From Pseudomonas laurentiana (GTDB lineage: Bacteria > Pseudomonadota > Gammaproteobacteria > Pseudomonadales > Pseudomonadaceae), in contig NZ_BMQU01000011.1 in the NCBI RefSeq assembly GCF_014648275.1, positions 1 through 64,000 on the forward strand: a DNA stretch of 64,000 nt, in the 5' to 3' direction. Each line of letters opens with the position of its first letter. Within the stretch, counting starts at the first letter, position 1. A model generated the notes under the pieces. That model did no database searches. It was given only the letters and a program-made list of their open reading frames with translations, and was not told the origin of the DNA. The position numbers and the translations under genes were made by a program. Positions 31,476-42,046 of the stretch are shown here, piece by piece.

Positions 31476-32675
31476 TCAGACCGCGCCCTGCTCGCGCAGG
31501 CGGGCGACCGCCTGTTGGTCATAGCCCAGGTCATTCAGCAGGGCATCGGTATGGGCACCCAGTTCGGGGCCAACCCACTCGCTTGAGCCGGGTGTCTCGG
31601 ACAGTTTGGGCACGATGCCAGGCATCTTGAAGGGTTTGCCATCGGGCAGTTTGGCCTGGAGGAACATCTCCCGAGCGAGGAACTGAGGGTCGCTGAGCAT
31701 GTCTTCAGCAGAGTAGATGCGGCTGGCGGGTACCTGCGCATCGTTCAGGGTCTGCATCAGCGCATCGAGTGGCAGGCTCCGGGACCAGCGGTCGATGACC
31801 CCATAGAGTTCGTCGCGGCGCAGGTCACGGCCATCGTTGCTGGCCAGTGTCGGGTCATCGGCCAGGTCGTCGCGCCCTATCGCATGCATGAAACGCTTGA
31901 AGATGGCATCGCCATTGGCGCCGATCTGCACGTGTTTGCCGTCGGCGCTGGTATGAATCGATGACGGGGTGATGCCAGGCATGATGTTGCCTGTACGTTC
32001 CCGAATGAAACCGAATACGTCGAATTCCGGGACCATGCTTTCCATCATGGCAAAGATGGCCTCATACAGTGCTACATCCACCACCTGGCCCTGACCGCCA
32101 TTGACTTCGCGATGACGCAGGGCCATCAGCGCGCCAATCACACCCCACAAGGCCGCGATGGAGTCGCCGATGGAGATGCCGGTGCGCACGGGGGGGCGGT
32201 CTTCGAAACCGGTGATGTAGCGCAGCCCGCCCATGGACTCGCCGACGGCACCAAAGCCAGGCTGGTCTTTCATCGGGCCGGTCTGACCGAAGCCGGAAAG
32301 CCGAACCATGACCAGCTTTGGGTTCAGCGCATGCAGGGTGTCCCAGCCCAGCCCGAGTTTTTCCAGAACGCCGGGTCGGAAGTTCTCGATCAGGATGTCT
32401 GCGTCGCTGAGCAATTGCTTGAGGATGTTCAGACCGTCGGGGTGCTTGAGGTTCAGCGTCAGCGACTTCTTGTTGCGCGCCTGCACGAACCACCACAGCG
32501 AGGTGCCTTCATAGAGCTTGCGCCATTTGCGTAACGGATCGCCGCCATCTGGGGACTCGACCTTGATCACCTCGGCGCCGAATTCGGCGCAGATACGCGA
32601 CGCAAAGGGGCCGGCGATCAGGGTACCAAGTTCGATGACTTTCAAGCCGGCGAGTGGTTTGCTGGGCGTAGACAT
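31476..32675 (-). CDS. CaiB/BaiF family class III CoA-transferase
   Basis: From the ATG at 32675 the enzyme has 399 residues, normal for the family. The N-terminus (GLKVIELGTLIAGPFA) and the segments KVESPDGGDPLRKW, KKSLTLNLKHPDG and the aspartate-bearing GVGAVGESMGGLR-like region match formyl-CoA/carnitine-type transferases. They move CoA between carboxylic acids through an aspartyl anhydride. The substrates are not predictable from context. It is divergent from yaeQ. Confidence 0.92.
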   Translation of the reverse strand: MSTPSKPLAGLKVIELGTLIAGPFASRICAEFGAEVIKVESPDGGDPLRKWRKLYEGTSLWWFVQARNKKSLTLNLKHPDGLNILKQLLSDADILIENFRPGVLEKLGLGWDTLHALNPKLVMVRLSGFGQTGPMKDQPGFGAVGESMGGLRYITGFEDRPPVRTGISIGDSIAALWGVIGALMALRHREVNGGQGQVVDVALYEAIFAMMESMVPEFDVFGFIRERTGNIMPGITPSSIHTSADGKHVQIGANGDAIFKRFMHAIGRDDLADDPTLASNDGRDLRRDELYGVIDRWSRSLPLDALMQTLNDAQVPASRIYSAEDMLSDPQFLAREMFLQAKLPDGKPFKMPGIVPKLSETPGSSEWVGPELGAHTDALLNDLGYDQQAVARLREQGAV

Positions 32676-32818
32676 TAGGCATCCGTTGCAACTGGGCAGA
32701 GCGCTGTTTTTATCACAGCTGCGCGGCGACAGATACTGCTCTGGCGCAGGTTTGTAAGGGACTGGGTGTCGAGATCGGTTAGACTGGGCGACTTTCTTTT
32801 TTCGCAAGAAGCCCGTTC

Positions 32819-33361
32819 ATGGCCCAGCCGTCCACTACCTACAAGTTTGAACTGAATCTCACAGACCTTGATCGCGGTGTGTATGAAAGCGTCAAGCAGA
32901 CCATCGCCCGCCATCCTTCGGAAACCGAAGAGCGCATGGCCGTACGCCTGCTGGCCTATGCCTTCTGGTACAACGAGCAGTTGGCGTTTGGCCGCGGTTT
33001 GTCGGACGTCGACGAGCCGGCACTCTGGGAGAAAAGCCTGGATGACCGCGTTCTGCACTGGATCGAAGTCGGCCAGCCAGATGCCGATCGCCTGACCTGG
33101 TGTTCGCGGCGTACAGAGCGCACCAGCTTGTTGGCTTATGGCAGCTTGCGTGTCTGGCAAACCAAGGTCGTCGATGCGGTCAAGGGGCTGAAGAACGTCA
33201 ACATCGCGGCAGTGCCCCAAGAGGTGCTGGAAACCCTGGCAACGGATATGCCTCGGGCAATCAAGTGGGACGTGATGATCAGTGAGGGGACTATTTTTGT
33301 CACCGATGATCGCGGTCAGCATGAAGTCCAGCTGGAGTGGCTGCTCGGCGAGCGCGTCTGA
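32819..33361 (+). CDS. YaeQ family protein
   Basis: The 180-residue protein matches YaeQ along its length: YKFELNLTDLDRGVYE at the start, RHPSETEERMAVRLLAYAF and WIEVGQPDADRL in the middle, and WLLGER at the end. The fold resembles PD-(D/E)XK nucleases; a suggested role in transcription antitermination is not firmly shown. Its neighbour recJ begins 45 bases downstream in the same direction. Confidence 0.92.
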   Translation: MAQPSTTYKFELNLTDLDRGVYESVKQTIARHPSETEERMAVRLLAYAFWYNEQLAFGRGLSDVDEPALWEKSLDDRVLHWIEVGQPDADRLTWCSRRTERTSLLAYGSLRVWQTKVVDAVKGLKNVNIAAVPQEVLETLATDMPRAIKWDVMISEGTIFVTDDRGQHEVQLEWLLGERV

Positions 33362-33406
33362 GTCCACCCTCCGTTTCCCGATTGCCAGAGAAGCCCTTGT
33401 AGCCCC

Positions 33407-35116
33407 ATGCGTATCGAACCGCGGCCCTTGCCGACCACGTTGCCTTTCCTAGGCGATCTGCCACCCCTGCTGACCCGTTTGTACGCCGCGCGTGGCGTGC
33501 AGTCCGAAGCTGAACTGGATAAAAGCCTGGCGCGCCTGTTGCCGTACCAGCAACTCAAAGGTATTGATGCCGCGGTGGACCTGCTGGTCGAGGCCTTGGA
33601 GCAGCGCCAGCGGATCCTGATTGTCGGTGACTTCGATGCGGACGGGGCGACTGCCAGCACGGTTGGCATGCTCGGTTTGCGTTTGCTGGGGGCGGCCCAC
33701 GTCGACTACCTGGTGCCTAACCGGTTTGAGTTCGGTTATGGCCTGACCCCGGAAATCGTTGCAGTAGCCCTGGAGCGTCAGCCCCAGTTGCTGATCACCG
33801 TGGACAACGGTATTTCCAGTGTTGAAGGTGTGGCGGCAGCCAAGGCAGCCGGGCTCAAGGTGCTGGTGACCGATCACCATTTGCCCGGCAACGAACTGCC
33901 AGCAGCGGACGCCATCGTCAACCCGAACCAACCTGGTTGCACCTTCCCGAGCAAGGCGTTGGCCGGGGTCGGGGTGATTTTCTATGTGCTGATGGCGCTG
34001 CGTGCGCGGCTACGCAGCCTTGGGCGCTATGCCACTCAGCCACAACCGAACATCGGCGAACTGCTTGACCTGGTGGCCCTGGGCAGTGTCGCCGACGTCG
34101 TGCCGCTGGATGCCAACAACCGTATTCTGGTGCATCAGGGCCTGGAGCGTATCCGTGCCGGGCGTGCCCGGCCTGGGCTCAAGGCCATTCTGGAGGTGGC
34201 GCGACGTGATCATCGGCGTATTACCTCGACTGACCTTGGGTTCATTCTCGGGCCACGGCTCAATGCGGCCGGACGCCTGGATGACATGAGCCTGGGGATC
34301 GAGTGTCTGCTCAGCGACGATGCAGGCCTGGCGCAGGACATGGCGGCCCAGCTTGACGAGTTGAACCAGGACCGCAAATCCATCGAGCAGGGAATGCAGC
34401 GTGAGGCGCTGGCCCAACTCAAGGATTTGCCGCTGGAGTCTATGCCGTTCGGCCTGTGCCTGTTCGAGCCCGACTGGCACCAGGGGGTTATCGGTATTCT
34501 CGCTTCGCGAATGAAAGAGCGTTACCACCGCCCGACCATCGCTTTTGCCGATGCCGGTGAGGGCATGCTCAAGGGCTCGGCCCGCTCGGTGCCGGGGTTC
34601 CATATCCGCGATGCACTGGACGCGGTGGCTGCTCGCTATCCACAGTTGATCAGCAAGTTCGGCGGCCATGCGATGGCGGCGGGTTTGTCGCTACCGGCAG
34701 AGCACTTTCCGGCGTTTGCTCAGGCCTTTGACGAGGAAGTACGTCGGCAATTGCGTGAAGAAGACCTGACCGGCCGGTTGTTGTCCGACGGCAGCCTTTC
34801 GGCGGAGGAATTTCACCTGGAACTGGCGCGGGCGTTGCGCCATGCCGGGCCCTGGGGACAACACTTCCCCGAGCCGTTGTTTCACGGGGTGTTTCAACTG
34901 GTCGAGCAGCGGGTGGTGGGTGAACGTCATCTGAAAGTGGTGCTCAAGAGTGAGTGCGGCTCGGTCAAGCTCGACGGCATTGCCTTTGGCATTGATCGGG
35001 ATATCTGGCCCAACCCTACTGTGCGTTGGGTGGAACTAGCCTACAAACTCGACCTTAACGAGTTTCGAGGGCAGGAAACCGTGCAATTGATGATCGTCCA
35101 TATGGAGCCGCGCTGA
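33407..35116 (+). CDS. recJ: Single-strand-specific 5'-3' exonuclease RecJ
   Basis: RecJ degrades single-stranded DNA in recombination and mismatch repair. The 569-residue protein has the DHH-family motifs: VGDFDADGATA (about residues 73-83) and VTDHHLPGN. Motif IV (GSVADVVPL), the DHHA1 domain (GGHAMAAGLSL) and the C-terminal OB fold follow. Length is typical. Confidence 0.97.
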   Translation: MRIEPRPLPTTLPFLGDLPPLLTRLYAARGVQSEAELDKSLARLLPYQQLKGIDAAVDLLVEALEQRQRILIVGDFDADGATASTVGMLGLRLLGAAHVDYLVPNRFEFGYGLTPEIVAVALERQPQLLITVDNGISSVEGVAAAKAAGLKVLVTDHHLPGNELPAADAIVNPNQPGCTFPSKALAGVGVIFYVLMALRARLRSLGRYATQPQPNIGELLDLVALGSVADVVPLDANNRILVHQGLERIRAGRARPGLKAILEVARRDHRRITSTDLGFILGPRLNAAGRLDDMSLGIECLLSDDAGLAQDMAAQLDELNQDRKSIEQGMQREALAQLKDLPLESMPFGLCLFEPDWHQGVIGILASRMKERYHRPTIAFADAGEGMLKGSARSVPGFHIRDALDAVAARYPQLISKFGGHAMAAGLSLPAEHFPAFAQAFDEEVRRQLREEDLTGRLLSDGSLSAEEFHLELARALRHAGPWGQHFPEPLFHGVFQLVEQRVVGERHLKVVLKSECGSVKLDGIAFGIDRDIWPNPTVRWVELAYKLDLNEFRGQETVQLMIVHMEPR

Positions 35117-35152
35117 TTGCAGGGAGCAAAGTGGTCTAGGCTCTAGAAAGGG

Positions 35153-35202
35153 TTGATCGGGTCGAAGAGCCTGCGGGGAAGATTCTGTGGTCGGCCGATC
35201 AA
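35153..35202. promoter_or_regulatory. Inverted repeat upstream of the flavin oxidoreductase gene
   Basis: TTGATCGG (35153-35160) and CCGATCAA (35195-35202) are perfect eight-base inverted arms 34 bases apart, ending 39 bases before the ATG of the next gene. It may be a paired operator (looping or two half-sites) or a leader stem. Confidence 0.4.
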
Positions 35203-35241
35203 TGCCTCTGGAGCCTTACCACTTAATTTGAGAGGTGCCCC

Positions 35242-36348
35242 ATGAGCTTGCTGCTTGAGCCTTATACCCTGCGCCAATTGACCCTGCCCAACCGTATCGC
35301 CGTATCACCCATGTGCCAGTACTCGGCCGCCGATGGGCTGGCCAACGACTGGCATCTTGTACACCTTGGCAGCCGTGCAGTAGGTGGAGCCGGGTTGGTC
35401 TTTACCGAAGCGACGGCGGTCACCGCCGAAGGCCGCATCACCGCTCAGGATCTTGGCCTGTGGAACGATGCACAGGTCGCTCCTTTGCAGCGTATTACCC
35501 GGTTCATTACCGCCCAGGGCGCGATACCCGGCATTCAGCTGGCGCACGCCGGGCGCAAGGCCAGTACCCATCGCCCATGGCTTGGCAAGCGTGGCAGCGT
35601 CAAGCCGGAGGACGGCGGTTGGGTACCGGTGGGGCCGTCTAGAATTGCCTTTGATCCCGAGCACACGGCACCCAGTGAGTTAAGCCTGGCGCAGATTCGC
35701 GAGGTGATTCAGGCCTTTGTCAGCGCGGCCAAGCGTGCCTTGACGGCCGGCTTCAAAGTGGTCGAGGTGCATGCCGCCCACGGTTATCTGCTGCACCAAT
35801 TCCTGTCGCCCTTGAGCAATCAGCGCCGTGATGAATACGGCAGCTGCTTTGAAAACCGAATTCGCTTGACGTTGCAGGTCACCGAAGCTGTCCGCGAGGT
35901 ATGGCCCAAAGAGCTGCCGGTATTCGTTCGGGTTTCGGCCACTGACTGGGTCGAGGATGGCTGGAACCCGGATGAAACCGTTGAGCTGGCCAGACGTTTG
36001 AAGGCCCTGGGGGTCGATTTGATCGATGTGTCTTCCGGCGGTACTTCCGTGCATGCCGAAATTCCGGTCGGGCCGGGCTACCAGACCCGTTTCGCCGAGC
36101 GGGTACGCAAGGAGTCGGAAATTGCCACCGGTACTGTCGGCATGATTACCGAGCCGGCCCAGGCCGAACATATCCTGCGCACCGGTCAGGCCGACATCAT
36201 CCTGCTGGCTCGGGAGCTGCTGCGCGATCCTTATTGGCCTTTGCATGCCGATGATGACCTGGGGGGCAACAAGGCGGTCTGGCCGGCCCAATACCAGCGT
36301 GCCACCAGCCGTGAACAGCCGATTCACGAGTCGGATCTGCGCGATTGA
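35242..36348 (+). CDS. NADH:flavin oxidoreductase, old yellow enzyme family (YqjM/XenA-like)
   Basis: The 368-residue FMN-binding TIM barrel reduces activated C=C bonds of enones and nitro compounds. Features of the YqjM-like class are visible: Cys25 in SPMCQYSA, LAHAGRKAS, VHAAHGYLLHQFLSP with the catalytic His pair region, and RDEYGSCFENR. In the last motif the usual YGGS reads YGSC. The in vivo substrate is unknown. It stands alone behind a 125-base spacer containing an inverted repeat, and ends at a large hairpin shared with the convergent aldehyde dehydrogenase gene. Confidence 0.93.
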   Translation: MSLLLEPYTLRQLTLPNRIAVSPMCQYSAADGLANDWHLVHLGSRAVGGAGLVFTEATAVTAEGRITAQDLGLWNDAQVAPLQRITRFITAQGAIPGIQLAHAGRKASTHRPWLGKRGSVKPEDGGWVPVGPSRIAFDPEHTAPSELSLAQIREVIQAFVSAAKRALTAGFKVVEVHAAHGYLLHQFLSPLSNQRRDEYGSCFENRIRLTLQVTEAVREVWPKELPVFVRVSATDWVEDGWNPDETVELARRLKALGVDLIDVSSGGTSVHAEIPVGPGYQTRFAERVRKESEIATGTVGMITEPAQAEHILRTGQADIILLARELLRDPYWPLHADDDLGGNKAVWPAQYQRATSREQPIHESDLRD

Positions 36349-36381
36349 GGGGACGATGGCGTTGCTTGTGAAGGTATCAGT

Positions 36382-36413
36382 AGGGTGGCTCCGGTAAAGA
36401 CCGGAGCCACCCT
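36382..36413. terminator. Hairpin between convergent genes (bidirectional terminator candidate)
   Basis: A perfect 14-base-pair stem (36382-36395 with 36400-36413) and an AAAG loop sit between the two converging stops. Neither side has a T-run, so intrinsic termination is uncertain, but it should protect both 3' ends. Confidence 0.6.
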
Positions 36414-36430
36414 CATCGGCTATTGAGCTA

Positions 36431-37855
36431 TCAGTGCTTGAACATCACATGGCGAATGCAGGTGTAGTCCTCTAGCCCATACATCGACATGTCTTTGCCG
36501 TACCCGGACAGCTTCTGCCCACCATGGGGCATTTCGCTGACCAACATGAAGTGAGTATTCACCCAGGTGCAGCCGTATTGCAGGCGTGCCGAGATACGGT
36601 GTGCACGGCCCACGTCAGCGGTCCAGAGCGAGGACGCCAGGCCGTAGTCGGAGTCGTTGGCCCAAGCCACTACTTGCGCTTCATCCTCGAAACGGGTCAC
36701 CGAAACGACTGGGCCGAAGACCTCGCGGCGGACGATTTCATCGTCCTGCTGGGCGTCGGCCAGTACGGTCGGTTCGAAGAAGAAACCATGGCCTGGCACT
36801 GATTTTCCGCCCGTGATCAGACGGATATGTGGTTGGGCGATGGCGCGCTCGACGAAGCCGGCAACGCGTTCACGGTGCTGGGCAGTGATCAGTGGGCCGA
36901 GTTCGGTACTGGGGTCGCCTTGCTTGCCGTATTTGATGGTGGACACCGCTTGGCCGAGTTTCTCGACAAAACGCTCATAGATGCCGCTTTGGGCATAGAT
37001 GCGGCAGGCGGCAGTGCAATCCTGGCCGGCGTTGTAGAAGCCGAAGGTGCGGATGCCTTCGACGGCGGCATCGATGTCGGCATCGTCAAAGATGATGACC
37101 GGCGCTTTGCCGCCCAACTCCATATGCATGCGCTTCACGCTGTCGGAGGTGCTGGAAATGATGTTGGCGCCAGTAGCGATGGAGCCGGTCAGCGAGACCA
37201 TGCGCACTTTCGGGTGGGTCACCAGCGGCGTGCCGACACTCGGGCCACGGCCAAACAGGATATTGATGACCCCTGCCGGGAAGATCGGTGCGGCCAGCTC
37301 AGCCAGACGCAGGGCGGTCAGTGGTGTCTGCTCCGAGGGCTTGAGTACTACGGTATTGCCGGCGGCCAAGGCGGGGGCGATTTTCCAGGCGACCATCATC
37401 AGTGGGTAGTTCCAGGGCGCGATGGATGCGACAACCCCGATGGGGTCGCGACGGATCATCGACGTATGCCCCGGCAGGTATTCACCCGCCGCCGAACCAC
37501 TCAGGCAGCGACTGGCCCCGGCGAAAAAACGGAACACATCGGCGATGGCCGGGATCTCGTCATTCAGTGCCGCATGGTAGGGCTTGCCGCAGTTGTCCGA
37601 CTCCAGCTTTGCCAGTTCGCCACCCTGTGCTTCGATGGCGTCGGCCAGTTGCAACAACAGCTGTGAGCGCTCTTTTGGGGAGGTTTGCGACCAGCTTTGA
37701 AACGCGTGGTCGGCAGCCTGTACAGCACTGTCGACTTGAGCTTCGCTGGCTTCATTGATTTCTACCAGCACGCTGCCCTGTGCCGGGTTAATGACCGGGT
37801 AGGCGCTACCTTCGCCTGCGACCAGTTGGCCGTTGATCAGCAGTTTGGTTTGCAT
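36431..37855 (-). CDS. Aldehyde dehydrogenase, gamma-aminobutyraldehyde dehydrogenase-like
   Basis: The 474-residue NAD(P)-dependent ALDH has all catalytic landmarks: Cys280 in [10 protein letters not shown], Glu246 in MELGGKAP, the APWNYPLMM oxyanion segment and SLTGSIATG. The extended [14 protein letters not shown] and [12 protein letters not shown] stretches fit the PatD/YdcW subgroup, which oxidises 4-aminobutanal to GABA in putrescine degradation. It is the last gene of the ABC-importer operon, 18 bases after the second permease, which supports a polyamine-linked role. A closely similar paralogue lies at the other end of the cluster. Confidence 0.9.
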   Translation of the reverse strand: MQTKLLINGQLVAGEGSAYPVINPAQGSVLVEINEASEAQVDSAVQAADHAFQSWSQTSPKERSQLLLQLADAIEAQGGELAKLESDNCGKPYHAALNDEIPAIADVFRFFAGASRCLSGSAAGEYLPGHTSMIRRDPIGVVASIAPWNYPLMMVAWKIAPALAAGNTVVLKPSEQTPLTALRLAELAAPIFPAGVINILFGRGPSVGTPLVTHPKVRMVSLTGSIATGANIISSTSDSVKRMHMELGGKAPVIIFDDADIDAAVEGIRTFGFYNAGQDCTAACRIYAQSGIYERFVEKLGQAVSTIKYGKQGDPSTELGPLITAQHRERVAGFVERAIAQPHIRLITGGKSVPGHGFFFEPTVLADAQQDDEIVRREVFGPVVSVTRFEDEAQVVAWANDSDYGLASSLWTADVGRAHRISARLQYGCTWVNTHFMLVSEMPHGGQKLSGYGKDMSMYGLEDYTCIRHVMFKH

Positions 37856-37873
37856 GTTCGAGTCCTCCAGGAG

Positions 37874-38680
37874 TTATTTGCCGCTGCCGGCAACGCTTTC
37901 GCCGCCGCGGGTCAGGTAGTAGGCGCCAAGGATCGGCAGCATGGTCACCAGCATTACCAGCATCGCCACCACGTTGGTAACAGGTACATCGCGGGGCCGA
38001 CTGAGCTGATTGAGCAACCAGATCGGCAGCGTGCGCTCATGGCCGGCGGTGAAGGTGGTGACGATGATTTCATCGAACGACAGGGCAAAGGCCAGCATGC
38101 CGCCAGCCAGCAGGGCCGAGCCCAGGTTCGGCAGGACGATGAAACGGAAGGTCTGCCAGCCATCGGCACCCAGGTCCATGGACGCTTCGATCAAGCTCTG
38201 TGAGGTTCGACGCAGGCGCGCGATGACGTTGTTGTAGACGATCACCACGCAGAAGGTGGCGTGGCCTACGACAATGGTGAACACACCCGGTTCGATACCC
38301 AGGCGCTTGAAGGCGGAGAGCAGGGCGATGCCGGTGATGATCCCGGGCAGGGCAATCGGCAGGATCAGCATCAGCGAGATGCTTTCCTTGCCAAAGAAGC
38401 TGCGTCGGTACAGGGCTGCCGAAGCCAGCGTGCCCAGTACCAAGGCAATCAGCGTCGCCATGCAGGCGACCTGCAACGAGAGCTTGATCGACTCCAGCAC
38501 GTCAGGGCGGGAGAACGCCACGCTGATCCACTTCAGGGTGAAGCCCTGCGGTGGAAAGCTGAAGGCAGCGTCTTCAGTGTTGAAGGCGTAGATAAAGATG
38601 ATCAGGATCGGGAAGTGCAGGAACACTAGCCCGCCCCAGGCGGCCAGACGCAGGCCCAGGGACGCTTTATCAGAGTGCAT
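37874..38680 (-). CDS. ABC transporter permease, polyamine/spermidine type (PotC/YdcV-like)
   Basis: The 268-residue inner-membrane protein has six predicted helices and the permease EAA loop ([21 protein letters not shown]). It belongs to the PotC/PotI/YdcV group. The start at 38680 overlaps the end of the first permease gene by 11 bases, so the two are translationally coupled and form the membrane heterodimer. Confidence 0.92.
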   Translation of the reverse strand: MHSDKASLGLRLAAWGGLVFLHFPILIIFIYAFNTEDAAFSFPPQGFTLKWISVAFSRPDVLESIKLSLQVACMATLIALVLGTLASAALYRRSFFGKESISLMLILPIALPGIITGIALLSAFKRLGIEPGVFTIVVGHATFCVVIVYNNVIARLRRTSQSLIEASMDLGADGWQTFRFIVLPNLGSALLAGGMLAFALSFDEIIVTTFTAGHERTLPIWLLNQLSRPRDVPVTNVVAMLVMLVTMLPILGAYYLTRGGESVAGSGK

Positions 38681-39620
38681 CGAAGGCCCCCAGTCGTTTG
38701 ACGATGGACAGGTAGATAGCAATCAGCACGATGGGCACCAGGGTAAAGGCTGCGGCCATCGGCATGTTGCCGATAGCGCCCTGCTGGGCATACACCATGC
38801 TGCCAATGAAGTAACCGGGTGGGCCGATCAGTTGCGGCACGATGAAGTCGCCCAGGGTCAGCGAGAAGGTGAAGATCGAACCGGCGGCAATGCCCGGCAC
38901 CGACAGTGGCAGGATGACCTGCATGAAGGTTTGGCGAGGCTTGGCACCCAGATCCGCCGAGGCCTGCAGCAATGAGGGGGGCAGGCGCTCCAGTGATGCC
39001 TGGATCGGCAGGATCATGAACGGTAGCCAGATGTACACAAACACCAGGAAACGGCCCAGATGCGAGGTCGACAGGGTGCTGCCGCCAATGCCGGGAATAC
39101 CGAGAATGACATGCAGCACCGGCTCCAGGTTCAGTTGTTGAACAAACCATTGGGCAACCCCGCCCTTGGCCAGCAGCAGTGTCCAGGCATAGGCCTTGAC
39201 GATGTAGCTGGCCCACATGGGCATCATCACGGCAATGTAGAAAAACGCCTTGGTCTTGCCGCTGGTGTAGCGTGCCATGTAGTAGGCGATAGGGAACGCC
39301 ACGACCGCGCTGGCCAGTGAAACCGTAATGGCCATGCCCAGTGTGCGCAGGATGATGTCGAAGTTGGATGGGTTGAACAGGGCGGCGAAGTTCGCCAGGG
39401 TCAGCTCCGGGGTGACTGCCATGGTGAAGTCGTCAAAGGTGTAGAACCCTTGCCAGAGCAACGTCAGCAGTGAACCCAGATAGATTGCCCCGAACCAGAT
39501 CAGTGGCGGTACCAGCAGTAATGCCAGATACAGGTTCGGGCGCCGGTAAAGCAGGTTGGAGAAGCGGCGAAGCACGGAGTCGCTCTGTGCGGGCGCCTGT
39601 TTGTCCAGGGTCAGGCTCAT
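38670..39620 (-). CDS. ABC transporter permease, polyamine/spermidine type (PotB/YdcU-like)
   Basis: The 316-residue protein has a cytoplasmic N-terminal extension, six membrane helices and an EAA loop ([20 protein letters not shown]). It is the partner of the downstream permease. The ATG at 39620 lies directly after the ATPase stop at 39622. Confidence 0.92.
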   Translation of the reverse strand: MSLTLDKQAPAQSDSVLRRFSNLLYRRPNLYLALLLVPPLIWFGAIYLGSLLTLLWQGFYTFDDFTMAVTPELTLANFAALFNPSNFDIILRTLGMAITVSLASAVVAFPIAYYMARYTSGKTKAFFYIAVMMPMWASYIVKAYAWTLLLAKGGVAQWFVQQLNLEPVLHVILGIPGIGGSTLSTSHLGRFLVFVYIWLPFMILPIQASLERLPPSLLQASADLGAKPRQTFMQVILPLSVPGIAAGSIFTFSLTLGDFIVPQLIGPPGYFIGSMVYAQQGAIGNMPMAAAFTLVPIVLIAIYLSIVKRLGAFDAL

Positions 39621-39621
39621 G

Positions 39622-40662
<1,041 letters not shown>

Positions 40663-40687
40663 GGTGCGGTGCTCCGAATAGGCGTAG

Positions 40688-40704
40688 GGGCGCGCAGCGC
40701 GCCC
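40688..40704 (-). other. Short GC-rich hairpin before the ABC ATPase gene
   Basis: GGGCGCGC, a single A and GCGCGCCC form a perfect dyad, flanked by GGCGT (40681-40685) and ACGCC (40706-40710). It lies just upstream of the ATPase start on the minus strand and could limit read-through or occlude translation. Confidence 0.5.
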
Positions 40705-40743
40705 AACGCCTGGACTGCTGAAATCGATGTAAGGTGTCTCTCA

Positions 40744-40798
40744 GGGAACCGGCCTTGCCGACAGCAGCATGTCAGCTGCGTCGGCAGTGTCGGTTCCC
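40744..40798 (-). other. Large stem-loop after the binding-protein gene
   Basis: GGGAACCG (40744-40751) pairs with CGGTTCCC (40791-40798), TGCCGAC (40756-40762) with GTCGGCA (40780-40786), and GCAGC (40764-40768) with GCTGC (40775-40779). It begins 8 bases after the binding-protein stop, and no T-run follows. Such stems typically stabilise the upstream mRNA so that the binding protein is made in excess over the membrane components. Confidence 0.7.
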
Positions 40799-40805
40799 GA
40801 GGGCG

Positions 40806-41957
40806 TCAGCGACCGCCCATGATCGCGATGTAGTCTTGAGTCCAGCGGCTGTAAGGTACGAACTTGCCACCCTCGGCCTGTGGGGTCTTCCAGAAAGCGA
40901 TCTTGTCGAACTGGTCGAAACCGTTGGTCGCACAACCTTCTGCGCCCAGCAGTTCGCTGGCCTTGCACGCTGCCGGCACAGCAGGCAGCGAGCCGAACCA
41001 GGCGGCGACATCGCCCTGGACCTTCGGTTGCAATGACCAGTCCATCCACTTGTAGGCGCAGTTAGGGTGCTTGGCCTCGGCATGCAGCATGGTGGTATCG
41101 GCCCAGCCCGTGGCACCTTCTTTGGGAATGACCGAAGACACCGGTTGTTTCTCGGCTTTCAGGCCATTGACCATATACCCCCAAGAGCTGGAGGCGGCCA
41201 CGCCTTCGTTCTTCACGTCGCTCATCTGTACTGTTGCGTCATGCCAATAGCGGTGAATCAACGGTTGTTGCTGGCGCAGCAGGTCGAGCACAGCCTTGTA
41301 CTGGGTTTCGGTAAGTTCGTACGGGTTCTGAATGCCCAGTTCCGGTTTGGCCGATTTCAGGTAGAGCGCTGCGTCGGCAATGTAGATCGGGCCGTCGTAG
41401 GCCTGGACGCGGCCCTTGTTGGGTTTGCCGTCTGGCAGGTTCTGTGGCTCGAACACCACGCTCCAACTGGTCGGGGCCTGCTTGAACACATTGGTGTTGT
41501 ACATCAGCACGTTCGGACCCCATTGATACGGTGTGCCATAAACCTGCTTGTTGACCACATACCACGGGCCATCCTTCAGGCGCGGATCGAGGTTCTTCCA
41601 GTTGGGGATCAGTGCGGTATTGATCGGCTGCACGCGTTTGCCAACGATCAGGCGCAGTGAGGCATCGCCTGACGCGGTGACCAGGTCGTAACCGCCTTTG
41701 GCCATCAGGCTGACCATCTCGTCGGAGGTCGCGGCAGTTTTCACGCTGACTTTGCATCCGGTCTCTTTCTCGAAGCCGGTTACCCAGTCGTAGTTCTTGT
41801 CGCTTTCCCCGCGCTCGATGTAACCGGGCCAGGCGACGATATCCAGTTGGCCTTCACCTGCGCCAACAGCCTTGAGCGGTTCTGCCGCTTGCAGGCTGGC
41901 GCTGGCCAGCAGCGCGGTAGCCAAGGAACTGAACACTGCGGTCTTGTTCACGAACAT
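40806..41957 (-). CDS. ABC transporter periplasmic binding protein, polyamine type (PotD/YdcS-like)
   Basis: The 383-residue protein has a Sec signal peptide cleaved near SLQAAEP and then a type II periplasmic binding fold (LDIVAWPGYIERGESDKNYDWVTGFE). The region resembles YdcS/PotF-type binders for putrescine, spermidine or related amines. It is the first gene of the importer operon, preceded by a palindrome-containing spacer and followed by a large hairpin. Ligand not determined. Confidence 0.92.
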   Translation of the reverse strand: MFVNKTAVFSSLATALLASASLQAAEPLKAVGAGEGQLDIVAWPGYIERGESDKNYDWVTGFEKETGCKVSVKTAATSDEMVSLMAKGGYDLVTASGDASLRLIVGKRVQPINTALIPNWKNLDPRLKDGPWYVVNKQVYGTPYQWGPNVLMYNTNVFKQAPTSWSVVFEPQNLPDGKPNKGRVQAYDGPIYIADAALYLKSAKPELGIQNPYELTETQYKAVLDLLRQQQPLIHRYWHDATVQMSDVKNEGVAASSSWGYMVNGLKAEKQPVSSVIPKEGATGWADTTMLHAEAKHPNCAYKWMDWSLQPKVQGDVAAWFGSLPAVPAACKASELLGAEGCATNGFDQFDKIAFWKTPQAEGGKFVPYSRWTQDYIAIMGGR

Positions 41958-42012
41958 GGTTATCCCTCTTCTTTAAGTTATGGTCGGGGCAGTAGTGAAG
42001 GCGCTATCTGAT

Positions 42013-42031
42013 CTACTTCTTATAAGCGTAG
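42013..42031 (-). promoter_or_regulatory. Operator-like palindrome upstream of the importer operon
   Basis: The plus strand reads CTAC, TT, CTTATAAG, C, GTAG. An eight-base perfect palindrome is flanked by inverted CTAC/GTAG arms offset by one base. It lies 56 bases before the binding-protein ATG. It may be the site for the cluster's LysR regulator or may include the -10 region (TTATAA). Confidence 0.4.
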
Positions 42032-42046
42032 TGCGGTTATGCGTGT

